From Streptomyces sp. NBC_00249 (lineage in GTDB: Bacteria; Actinomycetota; Actinomycetes; Streptomycetales; Streptomycetaceae): DNA of 64,000 nt. Below the pieces are notes generated by a model that saw only the letters and a program-made list of their open reading frames with translations, was not told the DNA's origin and ran no database searches. Below are positions 16,568-33,275 of the stretch, piece after piece (positions within the stretch are counted from its first letter, which is position 1; each line of letters opens with the position of its first letter). The stretch lies in assembly GCF_026342355.1 (NCBI RefSeq), contig NZ_JAPEMV010000001.1, forward strand, positions 1,798,001-1,862,000, in the 5' to 3' direction. Made by a program: the position numbers and the translations under genes.

Positions 16568-17580
16568 CGTACGGCCGACGCGAGCTGCGGGGCGGACGGG
16601 GCGGATTCGGTGTCGTCCTCGGAGCCGGAGTGGGTGTACTCCAGCACCGCCATGGCGCTGTGCATCTTGTTGGTGGCCTGGGCGAAGGCGATGCTCGTGG
16701 GCCCGTCCAGCACCTCCGCGGTGACCTCCTCGCCCCGGTGGGCGGGCAGGTCGTGCATGAAGACGGCGTTCGGGCTGCCGTCCCACAGGGCGGTGGTGAC
16801 CTGGAACGGGGCGAAGATCTCCCGCCAGTTCGCGTCCGGCTTCGCGGTGCCGGTGGTCTGCCAGCGGGTGGTGTAGACGACGTCGAAGTCCTCGGGCAGC
16901 ACGTCCATGTCGTGCCGCTCCACGAACACGGCGCCCGTCCGCTCGGCCTGGGCCCGCGCCCGCTGCGTGAAGGAGGGCAGCAGCCCGTAGCCGGGCGGGG
17001 TGCGCAGCTCGAAGTGGACGCCGGGGAAGCGGGTCAGGGCCAGCGCCAGGGCGGTGGCGGTGTTGTTGCCCTCGCCGACGTACAGGACGCGCAGCCCGTC
17101 GACGCGGCCGAAGTGGCGTACCAGGGTGGTGAGGTCGGTGAGGGCCTGGGTGGGGTGCTCCTCGGCGCTCATGGCGTTGATGACGGCCATCCGGTGCTGG
17201 GAGGCCCAGCCGCGCAGTTCGGCCTCGGGGCCGGCCGTACGGGCGACGAGCACGTCGAGCATGCCGGAGAGCACGCGGCCGGTGTCCTCGACGGATTCGC
17301 CGGTGTTGAGCTGGAGGTCGCCGGGTCCGTACGCGACGATCTGGGCGCCCACGCGCAGGGCCCCGGAGGAGAAGGCGGTGCGGGTGCGGGTGGAGGTCTT
17401 GGCGAAGTAGATGCCGGCGACCAGGCCTTCCAGGGCGCGGGAGCGGGTGACGGTGCCCGCCGAGAACTGCGCGCCGCGGGCGACGATGCGGTGCAGGTCC
17501 CGGTCGGTGAGGTCGTCGATGGAGATCAGGTGGCGGGCCGGGCGGCGCGCCTGCCGGTCGAGGGTGTGCAGCGGGTCCAT
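16564..17580 (-). CDS. Carbamoyltransferase, ornithine/aspartate carbamoyltransferase-like with altered acceptor site
   Basis: 338 residues. The carbamoyl-phosphate side is conserved: KTSTRTRTAF and HPTQAL. The acceptor side is not that of a standard OTC: the HCLP motif is HDLP (MHDLPAHRGEE), and the SMG loop region reads YTTRWQTTG, closer to the TRxQ element of aspartate carbamoyltransferase. A different amine acceptor is likely. The gene is 4 nt downstream of the NRPS, in a cluster that makes 2,3-diaminopropionate. Viomycin and capreomycin clusters carry a comparable enzyme (VioL/CmnL) that makes a ureido group on diaminopropionate. Formation of beta-ureidoalanine is therefore the best guess, either free or carrier-bound. 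Confidence 0.78.
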   Translation of the reverse strand: MDPLHTLDRQARRPARHLISIDDLTDRDLHRIVARGAQFSAGTVTRSRALEGLVAGIYFAKTSTRTRTAFSSGALRVGAQIVAYGPGDLQLNTGESVEDTGRVLSGMLDVLVARTAGPEAELRGWASQHRMAVINAMSAEEHPTQALTDLTTLVRHFGRVDGLRVLYVGEGNNTATALALALTRFPGVHFELRTPPGYGLLPSFTQRARAQAERTGAVFVERHDMDVLPEDFDVVYTTRWQTTGTAKPDANWREIFAPFQVTTALWDGSPNAVFMHDLPAHRGEEVTAEVLDGPTSIAFAQATNKMHSAMAVLEYTHSGSEDDTESAPSAPQLASAVR

Positions 17581-17584
17581 CGGA

Positions 17585-24102
<6,518 letters not shown>

Positions 24103-24106
<4 letters not shown>

Positions 24107-27100
24107 GGCTGGTACTCCCTGTGGGCGATGGCGAGTTCGGCGTGGTCGAGGGTTTCGATCTCGAGGCGCACGGCCTCTTCGACGGCCGCGGCGAGGCCGG
24201 CGACGGTGGGGTGTTCGAAGACGGCGCGCAGCGGCATCTCCACGTCGAACTCCTCGTGGAGGCGGGCGATGACGCGGGCGGCGAGGACGGAGTTGCCGCC
24301 GATCCGGAAGAAGCCCTGGCGGGCGCCGATCCGGCGGGTGGTGCCGCTGTCCCCGGAGAGGACCTCGGCCCAGATCTCGGCGACGATCTCCTCGACCGGC
24401 CCCTCGGGGGCGGTGTAGGGCTCGTCGGCGAGGGCGGCGGCGAGGTCGGGCGCGGGCAGCGCCTTGACGTCGACCTTGTTGTGGCGGGTGAGGGGGATCT
24501 CCGCGACCGGCATCAGCAGCGCGGGGACCATGTAGTCCGGCAGGCGGCGGGCGCAGTGGTCCAGGAGTTCCCCGTCGCCGGGCGGGGTGTCGCCGCGCGG
24601 CACCCAGTAGCCGATGAGCGCGGCGGTGGAGCCGGTGCCGTGGACGACGACGGCGCACTGGGCGACGCCCGGGTGCTCGGCGAGGACGCCCTGCACCTCC
24701 CCGGTCTCCACGCGGCGGCCGCGGATCTTGGCCTGGCCGTCGGCGCGGCCGGCGAACTCCAGGGTGCCGTCGGGCAGCATCCGGGCGCGGTCGCCGGTGC
24801 GGTAGAGGCGGGCGCCGGGGGCGCCGTACGGGTCGGGGACGAACGCGGCGGCGGTGAGGTCGGGGCGGCCGTGGTAGCCGCGGGCCAGGCCGGCGCCGCC
24901 GATGCAGAGCTCGCCGGTGGTGCCGTACGGGACGGGCTCCAGGTACTCGTCGAGGACGCGGGCGGTGACGTGCGGGTAGGCGCGGCCGACGGGCACCGAG
25001 GGGGCGTTGTCGTCGGCGTCCCAGCGGGTCGCGGCGATGGTGGTCTCGGTGAGCCCGTACTCGTTGACGAACCGCAGGAGGCGGCGGGACAGTTCCCGGG
25101 CCAGGGCGGGCGGGCAGGGCTCGCCGCCGGTCTGGCCGACGAGGGGGCGCCGGCCGAGGCCCGCGTCGATCAGCATCTGCCAGTGCGGCGGGGCGACCTG
25201 GAGGTGGCTGACGCCGTGCTCCTCGATGAGCCGCAGCTGCGCGGCGTGGTCGGTGAGATCGGCTTCCTGGGCCAGGACCACCCGGCCTCCGGCGACGAGC
25301 GGCATCAGCAGCTCGGTGCAGGAGATGTCGAAGGTGGGCTGGGCCAGGGCCAGCCAGGCGTCGTCGGGGCCCTGGCCGAAGTCCAGGTGGGCCTGCGAGG
25401 CGCGGAGCATGGCGAGCAGGGTGCGGTGCTCGACGCCGACGCCCTTGGGGCGGCCGGTGGAGCCGGAGGTGTACATGATGTAGGCGAGCCGGGCGGCGGC
25501 CTGGCCCTCGGCCGTTCCCCCGGCCGGGCGTGCGGCGTCGGACCAGGAGGCGATCCCGTCGGCGGCCAGCGCCGGGTCGCTGCACGAGGCCAGGGCGGCG
25601 GCCCCCGCGGCGGCGGCGAAGGACGCGCTGGGGGCCCAGGAGGCGAGCCCGATGCCGGGGCGGTCGGCGGCGTGCACCGCGGTGGGCTCCGGCGTCGGGC
25701 CGCGGGAGCCGTCCTGCGGACCGGCCGAATGCAGGGCCGCGAGACGCTCGTCGGTGTCGACGGCGAGCCAGGGCCCGTCGTGGTGGCCGCGCAGCCGGGC
25801 GGCGCCGGCCAGGTCGGAGACGAGCAGCCGGGCACCGGCGTCGTCCAGGACGTAGCCGAGCCGGTCGTTGGGGGCGGCGACGTCGAGCGGCACGTAGGCG
25901 GCGCCGGTCTTCCACACGCCGAGGTAGGTGGCGATCAGGTCCGGGGTGCGGCCGAGCATGACGGCGACGGTGGTCTCGGGGCCGGCGCCCAGCTCCCGCA
26001 TCCGCCGCGCGAGGGCCTCGGCGCGGTGCTCGAGGCGGGCGTAGGTCCACTTCTCGTCCCCGCAGACGACGGCGATCTCGTCCGGGGAGGTGCGGGCGAC
26101 GCCCTCGACGACCGCGTGGACGAAGTCGTCGGCCGCGCGGGCCGCGCCGGGCTCGGGGGCCCCGGGGCCGAGCGCGAGGATCTCGCGGCGCAGGGCGGCG
26201 GGCAGCAGGGCGGCTCGGTCGAGGCGGGTCCGCGGGTCGGCGGTGAGGGAGTCCAGCAGCTGTACCCAGGCGGCCGCGAACCGTTCGACGGTGGCCGGGT
26301 CGAAGAGGGAGGTGGCGTACTCGACGAGGCCGAGCAGGGAGCCGTCGCCCTGGCGCTGGAGCACGAACGTGAGGTCGGTGCGGGCGCTGCGCCAGGCGCC
26401 CCGGAAGGCCTCGATGTCGCCCTCGGCGGTGGCGGTGCCGGTCCGGCCCTCCTCGTGCAGGTCGAACATGACCTGGTAGAGGGGGGTGCGGCCGGGGTCG
26501 CGGACGTCGTCGAGCTCGGCGACGAGGCGGTCGAAGGGCAGGTCCTGGTGGGCGAAGGCGCTGCGGGCGGTGTCGCGGACCCGCAGGAGCGCCTCCTCGA
26601 AGGTGGCGTCGGCCGGGGCGTCGCAGCGCATCACGAGGGTGTTCAGGAAGAAGCCGACGACCTCGGCGACCTCCGGCCGCTCGCGCCCGGCGACGGGCAC
26701 GCCGACCGGCACGTCCCACTGGCCGGTGAGCCGGGCCACGAGGGTCCCGAACACGGTCAGCAGGGTCTGCTGGAGGGTCGCGCCGTGGCCGCGCCCGAGA
26801 GCGGCGGCGCGGTCGGCGAGTGCGGCGGGGACGGTGAAGACGTGGGCGGCGCCGATCCCGTCGCGGACGGCCGGACGGGGCCGGTCCGCGGGCAGGTCGA
26901 GGGGCAGGATGCCCTCCAGGGCCCGCTTCCAGTGCTCCGTCCCCTCGGTCGCGGCGCTGCCGGCCAGCCGGCGCCGCTGGTGGGCGGCGTGGTCGGCGTA
27001 CTGGACCGGCAGGGCGGGGAGTTCGGCGCGCGTTCCGTGGTGCGCGGCCTCGGCGAGGGCCAGCAGGTCGCGTTCCAGGACCACCGAGGACCAGCCGTCG

Positions 27101-29379
27101 CAGGCGATGTGGTGGATGGACAGCACCAGGTGCAGGGAGTCGGTGCCGCGGACGGTCAGGGCGCGCCAGACCGGGCCGTTCTCCAGGTCGAAGGGGCGGC
27201 TGAACTCGTCCTCGACGAGGGCGTTCCTGGCCGCGGCGGTCTCCGTGCGGGTCGTACGGAGCTCGACGCTCGGGAGGGGGTCGGCGATCTGGACGGGCTC
27301 GGCGCCGCGCAGGACGTAGCGGGTGCGCAGGATCTCGTGGCGCTCGGCGAGCTGCTCCAGGGCCTGCGCGACGGTGGCGTCGGTGTAGGCGTGGGGCAGG
27401 GTGATGAAGACGGGCGCGTTCCACTCGGCGCTGCCGGGGCGCATCCGGTCCATCAGCCACAGGCCCTGCTGGCCGGGCGAGAGCGGCAGGCCCTCGGCGG
27501 TGCGCGGTACGGGGCGGACGGTGTCGTCGTCGTCGGCGGCGGCCTGTGCGGTGGCCGCGCCGTCGGTCCCGTCCAGGGCGGGTGCGCCGGCGAGCAGCGC
27601 GGCCTGGGCCTCGACGGTGGTGGCGGTGAACAGGGCGCGCAGCGGGACGGTGGCTCCGGAGGCGGCGGACAGGGCCTGGGCGAGCTGGCTGAGCAGCAGG
27701 GAGGCCCCGCCGAGCTGGAAGAAGTCGTTGGTGGCGCCGATCCGGGCGGCGGGGATGCCCAGGAGGGCGGCCCACTGCTCGGCGACGACCCGCTCGGCGG
27801 CGGTGCGGACGGGGACGTGGGCGCTCTCGGCCTCGGCCGCCGCGGTGGCGGGCTCGGGCAGCGCGGAGCGGTCGATCTTGCCGTTGGCGGTGAGCGGGAA
27901 CTCGGCGACGGGCACGTACAGGGACGGGATCAGCGGGTCGGGCAGGGAGCGGCGCAGGAAGGTGCGCAGTTCCTCGGGCCGCAGCTGCTCGCCGCGGGAC
28001 TGCACCCAGGCGACGAGGCGGTGGCCGCCGGAGCCGTCGGGCACGGCGGCGGCGACGGCGGCGCGCACCCAGGGGTGGGCGGCGAGGGCGGACTCGACCT
28101 CGCCGGTCTCGATGCGGACGCCGTTGACCTTGACCTGGTGGTCGAGGCGGCCGAGGTACTCCAGGGTGCCGTCGGCCTGCCAGCGGACGCGGTCTCCGGT
28201 GCGGTAGAGGCGCTCGCCGGGGACCCCGTACGGGTCGGGCACGAAGCGTTCGGCGGTCTGGTCGGGGCGGCCCTGGTAGCCGAGGGCCAGGCCGATGCCG
28301 CCGGCGTACAGCTCGCCGGGGACGCCGACGGGGACGGGCCGGCCGGCCGGGTCGAGGACGAGGGCGCGCATGTGGGCGATGGGGCGGCCGATGGGGACGG
28401 CGCCGGTCTCCTGGGCCGGGTCCCAGCGGTGTTCGGTGATGTCGACGGAGGCCTCGGTGGGGCCGTACGTGTTCCAGATCTCGGCGCGGGGGGCCAGTTC
28501 GGCGAGGGCGCGGCACAGCTCGGCGTGCAGGGGCTCGCCCGCGCTGAAGATCAGCCGGAGGGCTTCGGCGCTCTCCCAGCCGGACTGTTCGACCAGGCGC
28601 CGGTAGACGGAGGGGACGCCCTGCAGGACGGTGACCCCGTGCTGGGCGACGGCGCGCAGCAGCGCGGCCGGGTCGCGTTCGGCGTCCTGGGGGGCGACGG
28701 CCACCGCTCCGCCGCTGATCAGCGGGGAGAAGAGTTCGAGGCCGGCGGCGTCGAAGCCGACGGTGGTCTTGAGCAGGAAGCGGTCGGCGGGGCCCAGCTT
28801 GTGACGGTGGGCCAGCCAGCGGACGCGGTTGGCGATGCCGCCGTGCGGGACGAGGACGCCCTTGGGGCGGCCGGTGGAGCCGGAGGTGTGCAGGATGTAC
28901 GCGGCCCGGGCCGGGTCGGGTGCCAGCGGGAGGAGGGCGGCCAGTTCGGCGGGGACCTCCTGCGGGGCGTCGGCGACGTCCAGGACGGTGATCCCGGCGG
29001 GCAGCCGGGAGGCGGTGCCCTGCCCGGCGAGGACGACGGCCGCGCCGGAGTCCTCCAGGACGAGGGCGAGGCGGGCCTCGGGGTAGGTGGGGTCGAGCGG
29101 GACGTAGGCCCCGCCGGCGAACCAGACGCCCAGCAGTGCGGCGATCAGCTCGGGGCCGCGGGGCAGGCAGACGCCGACGAAGTCCCCGGGCGCCACTCCG
29201 CCGGCGCGCAGGGCGGCGGCGTAGCGGGCGGCGTGGTGTTCGAGGGTGGCGTAGGTCCAGGCGGTTCCGTCGGCGCCCAGGACGGCGGGGGCTTCGGGCG
29301 TGCGGGAGGCCTGCGCCCTGAACAGGGTGGGCAGCAGCAGACGGCCGGGGGCGGATCCCGACTGCGTACGGTCGTTCAC
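24103..29379 (-). CDS. Nonribosomal peptide synthetase, starter plus one module (A-T-C-A-T)
   Basis: 1,758 residues from a GTG at 29379 with AAGGAG upstream. Domains: A1 about 25-515 (HTSGSTGRPKG, NTYGPTE, NGKIDR), T with LGGAS near 556-560, C about 630-1060 (HHIACDGWS at 756-764), A2 about 1085-1645, T with IGGNS near 1692-1696. Having no leading C domain, it should start the chain. Specificity residues are DALQFATVD for A1 and DITQQGEIA for A2; neither matches a common code I know. A2 carries an Ala/Ser-rich insertion of about 80 residues (1210-1290) before its A3 motif, and its A5 motif is NEYGLTE with Leu for Pro. MbtH is encoded 81 nt upstream. Confidence 0.93.
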
Positions 29380-29460
29380 GTTCTCTCCTTCATCGGGATC
29401 GGGGGGGCGTCGGCCGCTTCCCGGGGCCTGGTGGCCCGGGTGGCTCGAGCGTCCGGGTGG

Positions 29461-29688
29461 TCAGGCCGCGGAGCCGGCGGACATCCGGCGGCGCAGGCTG
29501 GCGGGGCGCAGGTCGGTCCACAGTTCGGTGATCTTGGCGAGGCATTCCTCGCGGGTGCCCTCGGTGCCCTCGGCCCGCCAGCCGGCGGGCAGGTCGCGGT
29601 CGGCCCACCAGATCGAGTACTGCTCCTCGTCGTTGAGGACGACGCGGTAGACGGTCTCCGACTGGGTCTCGTTCTGCTGTTCGCTCAT
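29461..29688 (-). CDS. MbtH-like protein
   Basis: 75 residues with the family pattern NDEEQYSIWWADRDLPAGWR, then EC at the start of the helix and WTDLRPASLRRR near the end, including the conserved tryptophans. It binds A domains and supports adenylation. First gene of the MbtH-NRPS-NRPS-carbamoyltransferase-MFS operon; its promoter is at 29721-29754. Confidence 0.93.
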   Translation of the reverse strand: MSEQQNETQSETVYRVVLNDEEQYSIWWADRDLPAGWRAEGTEGTREECLAKITELWTDLRPASLRRRMSAGSAA

Positions 29689-29720
29689 CGCTGTTCCCTT
29701 CGCGTGGTCAGGTGTCGCCC

Positions 29721-29754
29721 ATCCTTGAAGAGGGCGCTATCGATGCCCTATCGA
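29721..29754 (-). promoter_or_regulatory. SARP-type promoter of the MbtH-NRPS operon (best copy)
   Basis: Two identical heptamers TCGATAG on the minus strand (plus-strand 29748-29754 and 29737-29743), exactly 11 bp apart. A 10-nt gap follows, then -10 AAGGAT (29721-29726). The MbtH ATG at 29688 lies about 26 nt beyond the predicted transcription start. This is the most regular of the nine sites and controls the core synthetase. Confidence 0.8.
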
Positions 29755-29779
29755 GCGCATATATGTGGTGGAACGCAGG

Positions 29780-29813
29780 ACGGCCCCCGGCGCCGGATGG
29801 CGTCGGGGGCCGT
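29780..29813. terminator. Terminator hairpin after the flavin monooxygenase gene
   Basis: A 15-bp stem with one G-T pair (29780-29794 with 29799-29813) and a GGAT loop, 27 nt past the monooxygenase stop at 29840. It ends the seven-gene ACP-to-monooxygenase operon just before the MbtH promoter. Confidence 0.72.
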
Positions 29814-29839
29814 ACGTGGCCGCGGTGCGCGGCGGGTGG

Positions 29840-31039
29840 TCAGGCGGCGGCTGCCGCCGCCCGGGCGGGGGCGGGGAGGTCCTGGTCCAGGGCGGCCTCC
29901 ACGTCGTGGTCGAGGATCCAGGCGACGTCCGCGGCGGCGTCGTTGACGCCTCCGGGGCGGCCGCCCTGCTGCGGGGCGGGCCGGCCGCCGGTGCGGGAGC
30001 CGAGCTGTACGCGGGTGGTGTGCGGGCGGCGCAGGGCCTCGTAGCGTTCCAGCGCGGCCGCGACGCCCTCGGCGTCCTCGGTGGCCCGCGCGAGGCAGAC
30101 CGCGAGGGCGACCGCGTCCTCGACGGCCTGGTTGGCGCCCTGGCCGTGGTGCGGCAGCATCGGGTGGGCCGCGTCGCCGAGCAGGGTCACGCGGGGCGTG
30201 CTCCAGCGCTCCAGCGGCGCCCGGTCGTACAGGGCCCAGCGGCGTACCTCGCCGGCCGCCCCGACCAGGTCGCGGACCTGCGGGGCCCAGCCCTCGAGGA
30301 CGGCGTCGAGGTCGGCGGGGTCGGTGGCGCTGGTCCAGGACTCGGCGTCGCCCTCGGGGGCGGGGGTGACGACCACGTACGTGAACTGCCTGCCGCCGCT
30401 GACCGGGTAGCACAGCACCCGGGCCGCGGGGCCCGCGAACATGTACATGCGGCCCGGGTCCAGTGCGGGGACGTCCGCCGCGTCCACCAGCCCGCGCAGC
30501 GCGCTGTTGCCGGAGTACACGGGGGCGTCCTCGCCGGCCACCGCGCGGCGCACCGCGGAGTGCACGCCGTCGGCCCCGACGAGGACGTCGGCGCGGGCGG
30601 TGGTGCCGTCGGCGAACTCCAGCAGCACCCCGTCGGCGTCCTCCGCGTACCGCAGGAGCTCCTTGCCGGTGTGCACCCGCTCGGCGGGGACGGTTCCGGC
30701 GAGCATCCGGTGCAGGTCGCCGCGGTGGACGGTGAGGTAGGGGGCGCGGAACCGCCGCTCCCAGGCCTCGCCCATCTCCTGTACGGCGACCTGGGCGCCG
30801 TTGTGGAAGGCGCGGACCTCCAGCGCCTCGGGGCGGACCGCCAGTTCGGCCAGGCGCGGGCCGAGGCCGAGGCGTTCCAGCAGCCGGGTGCCGTTCGGCC
30901 CCAGGTGCATGCCGACGCCCTGCTCGCGCAGGGCCTCGCCGCGCTCGTACACCTCGACGTCCAGGCCCCGGGCGTACAGGGCGGCCGCGGCGGTCAGTCC
31001 GCCGAGCCCCGCGCCGATCACGGCCACTTTGAGGCTCAC
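29840..31039 (-). CDS. FAD-dependent aromatic-type monooxygenase (group A)
   Basis: 399 residues from a GTG at 31039 overlapping the previous stop (GTGA). Standard group A flavin motifs are present: VAVIGAGLGGLTAAAAL for the FAD ADP-binding fold, ADVLVGADGVHSAVRR (DG motif), and VTLLGDAAHPMLPHHGQGA (GD motif). It resembles the salicylate/hydroxybenzoate hydroxylase group of NADH-dependent enzymes. As the last gene of the acyl operon, it could hydroxylate an aromatic or acyl unit, or an indole ring. No membrane segment or fused domain is seen. Confidence 0.85.
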   Translation of the reverse strand: MSLKVAVIGAGLGGLTAAAALYARGLDVEVYERGEALREQGVGMHLGPNGTRLLERLGLGPRLAELAVRPEALEVRAFHNGAQVAVQEMGEAWERRFRAPYLTVHRGDLHRMLAGTVPAERVHTGKELLRYAEDADGVLLEFADGTTARADVLVGADGVHSAVRRAVAGEDAPVYSGNSALRGLVDAADVPALDPGRMYMFAGPAARVLCYPVSGGRQFTYVVVTPAPEGDAESWTSATDPADLDAVLEGWAPQVRDLVGAAGEVRRWALYDRAPLERWSTPRVTLLGDAAHPMLPHHGQGANQAVEDAVALAVCLARATEDAEGVAAALERYEALRRPHTTRVQLGSRTGGRPAPQQGGRPGGVNDAAADVAWILDHDVEAALDQDLPAPARAAAAAA

Positions 31040-32511
31040 CGGTACTCCCAGGCGTTCTCGAAGGACTCGAACTCGTCGGCGCCGCCGCCGGAGGAGTCGA
31101 AGGATTCGAAGCCGGCGGCCGAGCCGGAGCCCAGGGCCAGCAGGGCCTCCAGGTCGCCGGCGCCGGCCAGCTCCACGTCCGCGACGGCGGTGTCGGGTGC
31201 GGCGACCGCGGCCGCCAGCATCCGCTCGTAGCCGTCCGCGAAGCGGGCGACGGTCTCCCGGTCGAGCACGTCGGTGTCGTAGGAGAAGACGGCCGTGACC
31301 CCGTCGGGGGTCTGCTCGATGCGCAGCAGCAGGTCCAGCTGGCCCTCCTGCTGCGGGACGTCGATCAGGGCGATGTCCAGCCCGGCGTACGGGACGGACG
31401 GGCCTTCGCAGGCGCCGGGCGGCACGTTGGGGACGGGCGGTTCCATGCGGTCCATCTGGACCAGGAACAGCGCGGTACGGAAGACCGTGGCGCGGGGGAA
31501 GGCCAGGGCGCAGGGGTAGCGGACGTTGACCATGCCGCCCATCACCCGCTGCCCGGCCTGCGCGGCCGCGCTGCGGAAGGTGGACTGCGCGGTGAAGTCG
31601 GCGCGGACCGGCATGGTGTTGAGGAAGCAGCCGATGACGTCGCGCTGTGCCCGGCCCATCCGGCTGGTGGCGGGGACGCCGAGGACGAAGGCGTCCTGGC
31701 CGGTCCAGCGGTGGGTGAGGGCCTGGAAGACGGCGAGCAGGTAGGCGAAGGGGGTGACCCCGGCCGTCGCGGCGGCCGCGCCGAGACCGTCCGCGGTGTC
31801 CCGCGGGAGCTGTCGTACGACGGTTCCGCCCTGGTAGGAGCGCAGGGCGGGGCGGGGGCGGTCCAGGGGCAGTTCGGCGGCGGGGGCCTCGGCCACCGAC
31901 TCCTTCCACAGGGCGGCCGCGCGCGCTCCCGCGTCGGAGGCGGTGTAGCGCAGCTCTTCGGCCGTGTGGTCGGCGTAGGAGCCGGGGATCGGCCGCCAGC
32001 GCGGTTCCTCGCCGGCCGCGAGGCCTTCGTAGGCGTCGAGGACGTCGCGCACCAGCAGCCAGCGGGAGGTGAAGTCGCTGACGATGTGGTGGGCGGAGGT
32101 GACCAGGACCCAGTCCTCGTCGGTGCGGCGCAGCAGCACCACGCGGAAGGCCCCGGACTCCAGGCGGAAGGGGCGGGCCCCGGCTTCTTCGGCGGCCCGG
32201 TGCAAGGTGGCCTCGTCGACGCCGTCGAGGTCGCGGAACTCCAGGCGGACCAGGGGCTCTTCGCTGACGGTGCGCTGGACTCCGGCGGCGCTCTCGGTGA
32301 AGACGGAGCGCAGCAGTTCCTGGCGGACGCCGACGGCGGTGACGGCGGCGTCCATCGCGGCGGGGTCGACGCGGCCGCGCAGCCGCAGCGGCATGACGAT
32401 GTTGTAGGCGGAGGCCTCGGGAGAGACCTGGTAGGCCGTCCACATGGACTGCTGGATCGCGGTCAGCGGCAGGGCCCGCGCCGTGGAGGGCGCTTCGGTC
32501 GGGGCGCTCAT
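31036..32511 (-). CDS. Free-standing NRPS condensation domain
   Basis: 491 residues forming a single C domain. The catalytic motif is HHIVSDF (second His intact; Phe follows the Asp where Gly is usual), with PLTAIQQSMWTAYQ at the N-terminus and the late FLNTMPVR and DIALIDVPQQEGQLDLLLRI latch region. A tail of about 30 residues is rich in Ser, Gly, Glu and Phe (FESFDSSGGG, FESFENAWEY). It overlaps the isomerase gene by ATGA. Placed in the ACP/KS operon, it most likely moves an ACP-bound acyl group onto a peptide or amine, or acts in release, since the NRPS line has no thioesterase. Confidence 0.85.
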   Translation of the reverse strand: MSAPTEAPSTARALPLTAIQQSMWTAYQVSPEASAYNIVMPLRLRGRVDPAAMDAAVTAVGVRQELLRSVFTESAAGVQRTVSEEPLVRLEFRDLDGVDEATLHRAAEEAGARPFRLESGAFRVVLLRRTDEDWVLVTSAHHIVSDFTSRWLLVRDVLDAYEGLAAGEEPRWRPIPGSYADHTAEELRYTASDAGARAAALWKESVAEAPAAELPLDRPRPALRSYQGGTVVRQLPRDTADGLGAAAATAGVTPFAYLLAVFQALTHRWTGQDAFVLGVPATSRMGRAQRDVIGCFLNTMPVRADFTAQSTFRSAAAQAGQRVMGGMVNVRYPCALAFPRATVFRTALFLVQMDRMEPPVPNVPPGACEGPSVPYAGLDIALIDVPQQEGQLDLLLRIEQTPDGVTAVFSYDTDVLDRETVARFADGYERMLAAAVAAPDTAVADVELAGAGDLEALLALGSGSAAGFESFDSSGGGADEFESFENAWEYR

Positions 32512-33230
32512 CCGCAGCCTCCCGCGTGGCTCATGTCCGTGGTGCGTCCGGCGCCGACCACCGCGAGCTCCGCCTCGGCGGGCTGTGCGGCGGCGGGGGC
32601 GGCGGGGGCCGCGTCCTGGAAGGAGGCGGCGAAGTCGGCCACCCGGTCCAGGCCCCAGTAGGGCTCGCTGCCGTTGACGAAGTAGGGGACGCCGAAGACC
32701 CCGTCGCGGTGGAGGTCCATCAGGGCGGCGGTGGCGCGCTCGCGCAGGGCGGCGTCCTGGGGGGCGGCGGCCACGGCGTCGGCGTCCAGGCCGATCTCCA
32801 CGGCCAGTTCGACGATCGTCGCCGGGTCGCAGATGTCGCGGCCCTCCAGCCAGCGGGCGCGGCCGGCGCGGGCCACCCATTCACGGCCGAGGCCCGCGTC
32901 GACGGCGAGGAACCAGGTCAGGTGGGCGGGCTCCCACCACGGCGCGCGGTCGGCGGGCCAGGTGAGGGCGAGGCCGCGCTCGGCGGCGAGGCGGCGTACG
33001 TCGCGCAGGATGTAGAACTGCTTGGCGCGGGTCATCGGGGTGTACGGGAACTGCCCGCCGGCCGCGTCGAGGAGCTCGGCGCTCTTCTCGTCGGGCTCCC
33101 AGAAGGGGCGCCACTCGACGCGGTCGAGCAGCTCGGGGTGCTGCTTCTCCAGGTCGTGCAGGGCGAAGAAGTTGTAGGGGCTGCGCAGGTTGAAGTAGAA
33201 CCGGGGCGGTTTGGCGGCACGGCCGGCCAT
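32508..33230 (-). CDS. DsbA-fold isomerase, 2-hydroxychromene-2-carboxylate isomerase (GST kappa) type
   Basis: 240 residues. The N-terminus FYFNLRSPYNFFALHDLE holds the Ser of the kappa-GST/HCCA-isomerase SPY motif in place of the CxxC of disulfide oxidoreductases. GVFGVPYFVNGSEPYWGLDR near 210 is the conserved cis-Pro and substrate loop. Family members use glutathione or another thiol for cis-trans isomerisation of a double bond. Here it lies between a ketoreductase and a C domain in a KS/CLF operon, so isomerisation of a carrier-bound or free unsaturated acyl chain is plausible. The last 25 residues are low-complexity. Confidence 0.8.
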   Translation of the reverse strand: MAGRAAKPPRFYFNLRSPYNFFALHDLEKQHPELLDRVEWRPFWEPDEKSAELLDAAGGQFPYTPMTRAKQFYILRDVRRLAAERGLALTWPADRAPWWEPAHLTWFLAVDAGLGREWVARAGRARWLEGRDICDPATIVELAVEIGLDADAVAAAPQDAALRERATAALMDLHRDGVFGVPYFVNGSEPYWGLDRVADFAASFQDAAPAAPAAAQPAEAELAVVGAGRTTDMSHAGGCG

Positions 33231-33275
33231 GTCGAACTCCTCTGTGAATCAGGCTGGTCGGACTGGTCGGGCCGG

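Noticed and set aside
24107..28516. Open frame continuing the second NRPS upstream to 28516
   Set aside because: Beyond 24106 it is out of frame with the first NRPS and reads as Pro/Arg-rich noise. The GTG at 24106 overlapping the upstream stop is the natural start.
31036..32511. Free C domain considered as an epimerase or a starter C domain of a larger synthetase
   Set aside because: It is a complete stand-alone gene with overlaps on both sides and the HHxxxD motif of a condensation domain; no epimerase-specific motif was seen.
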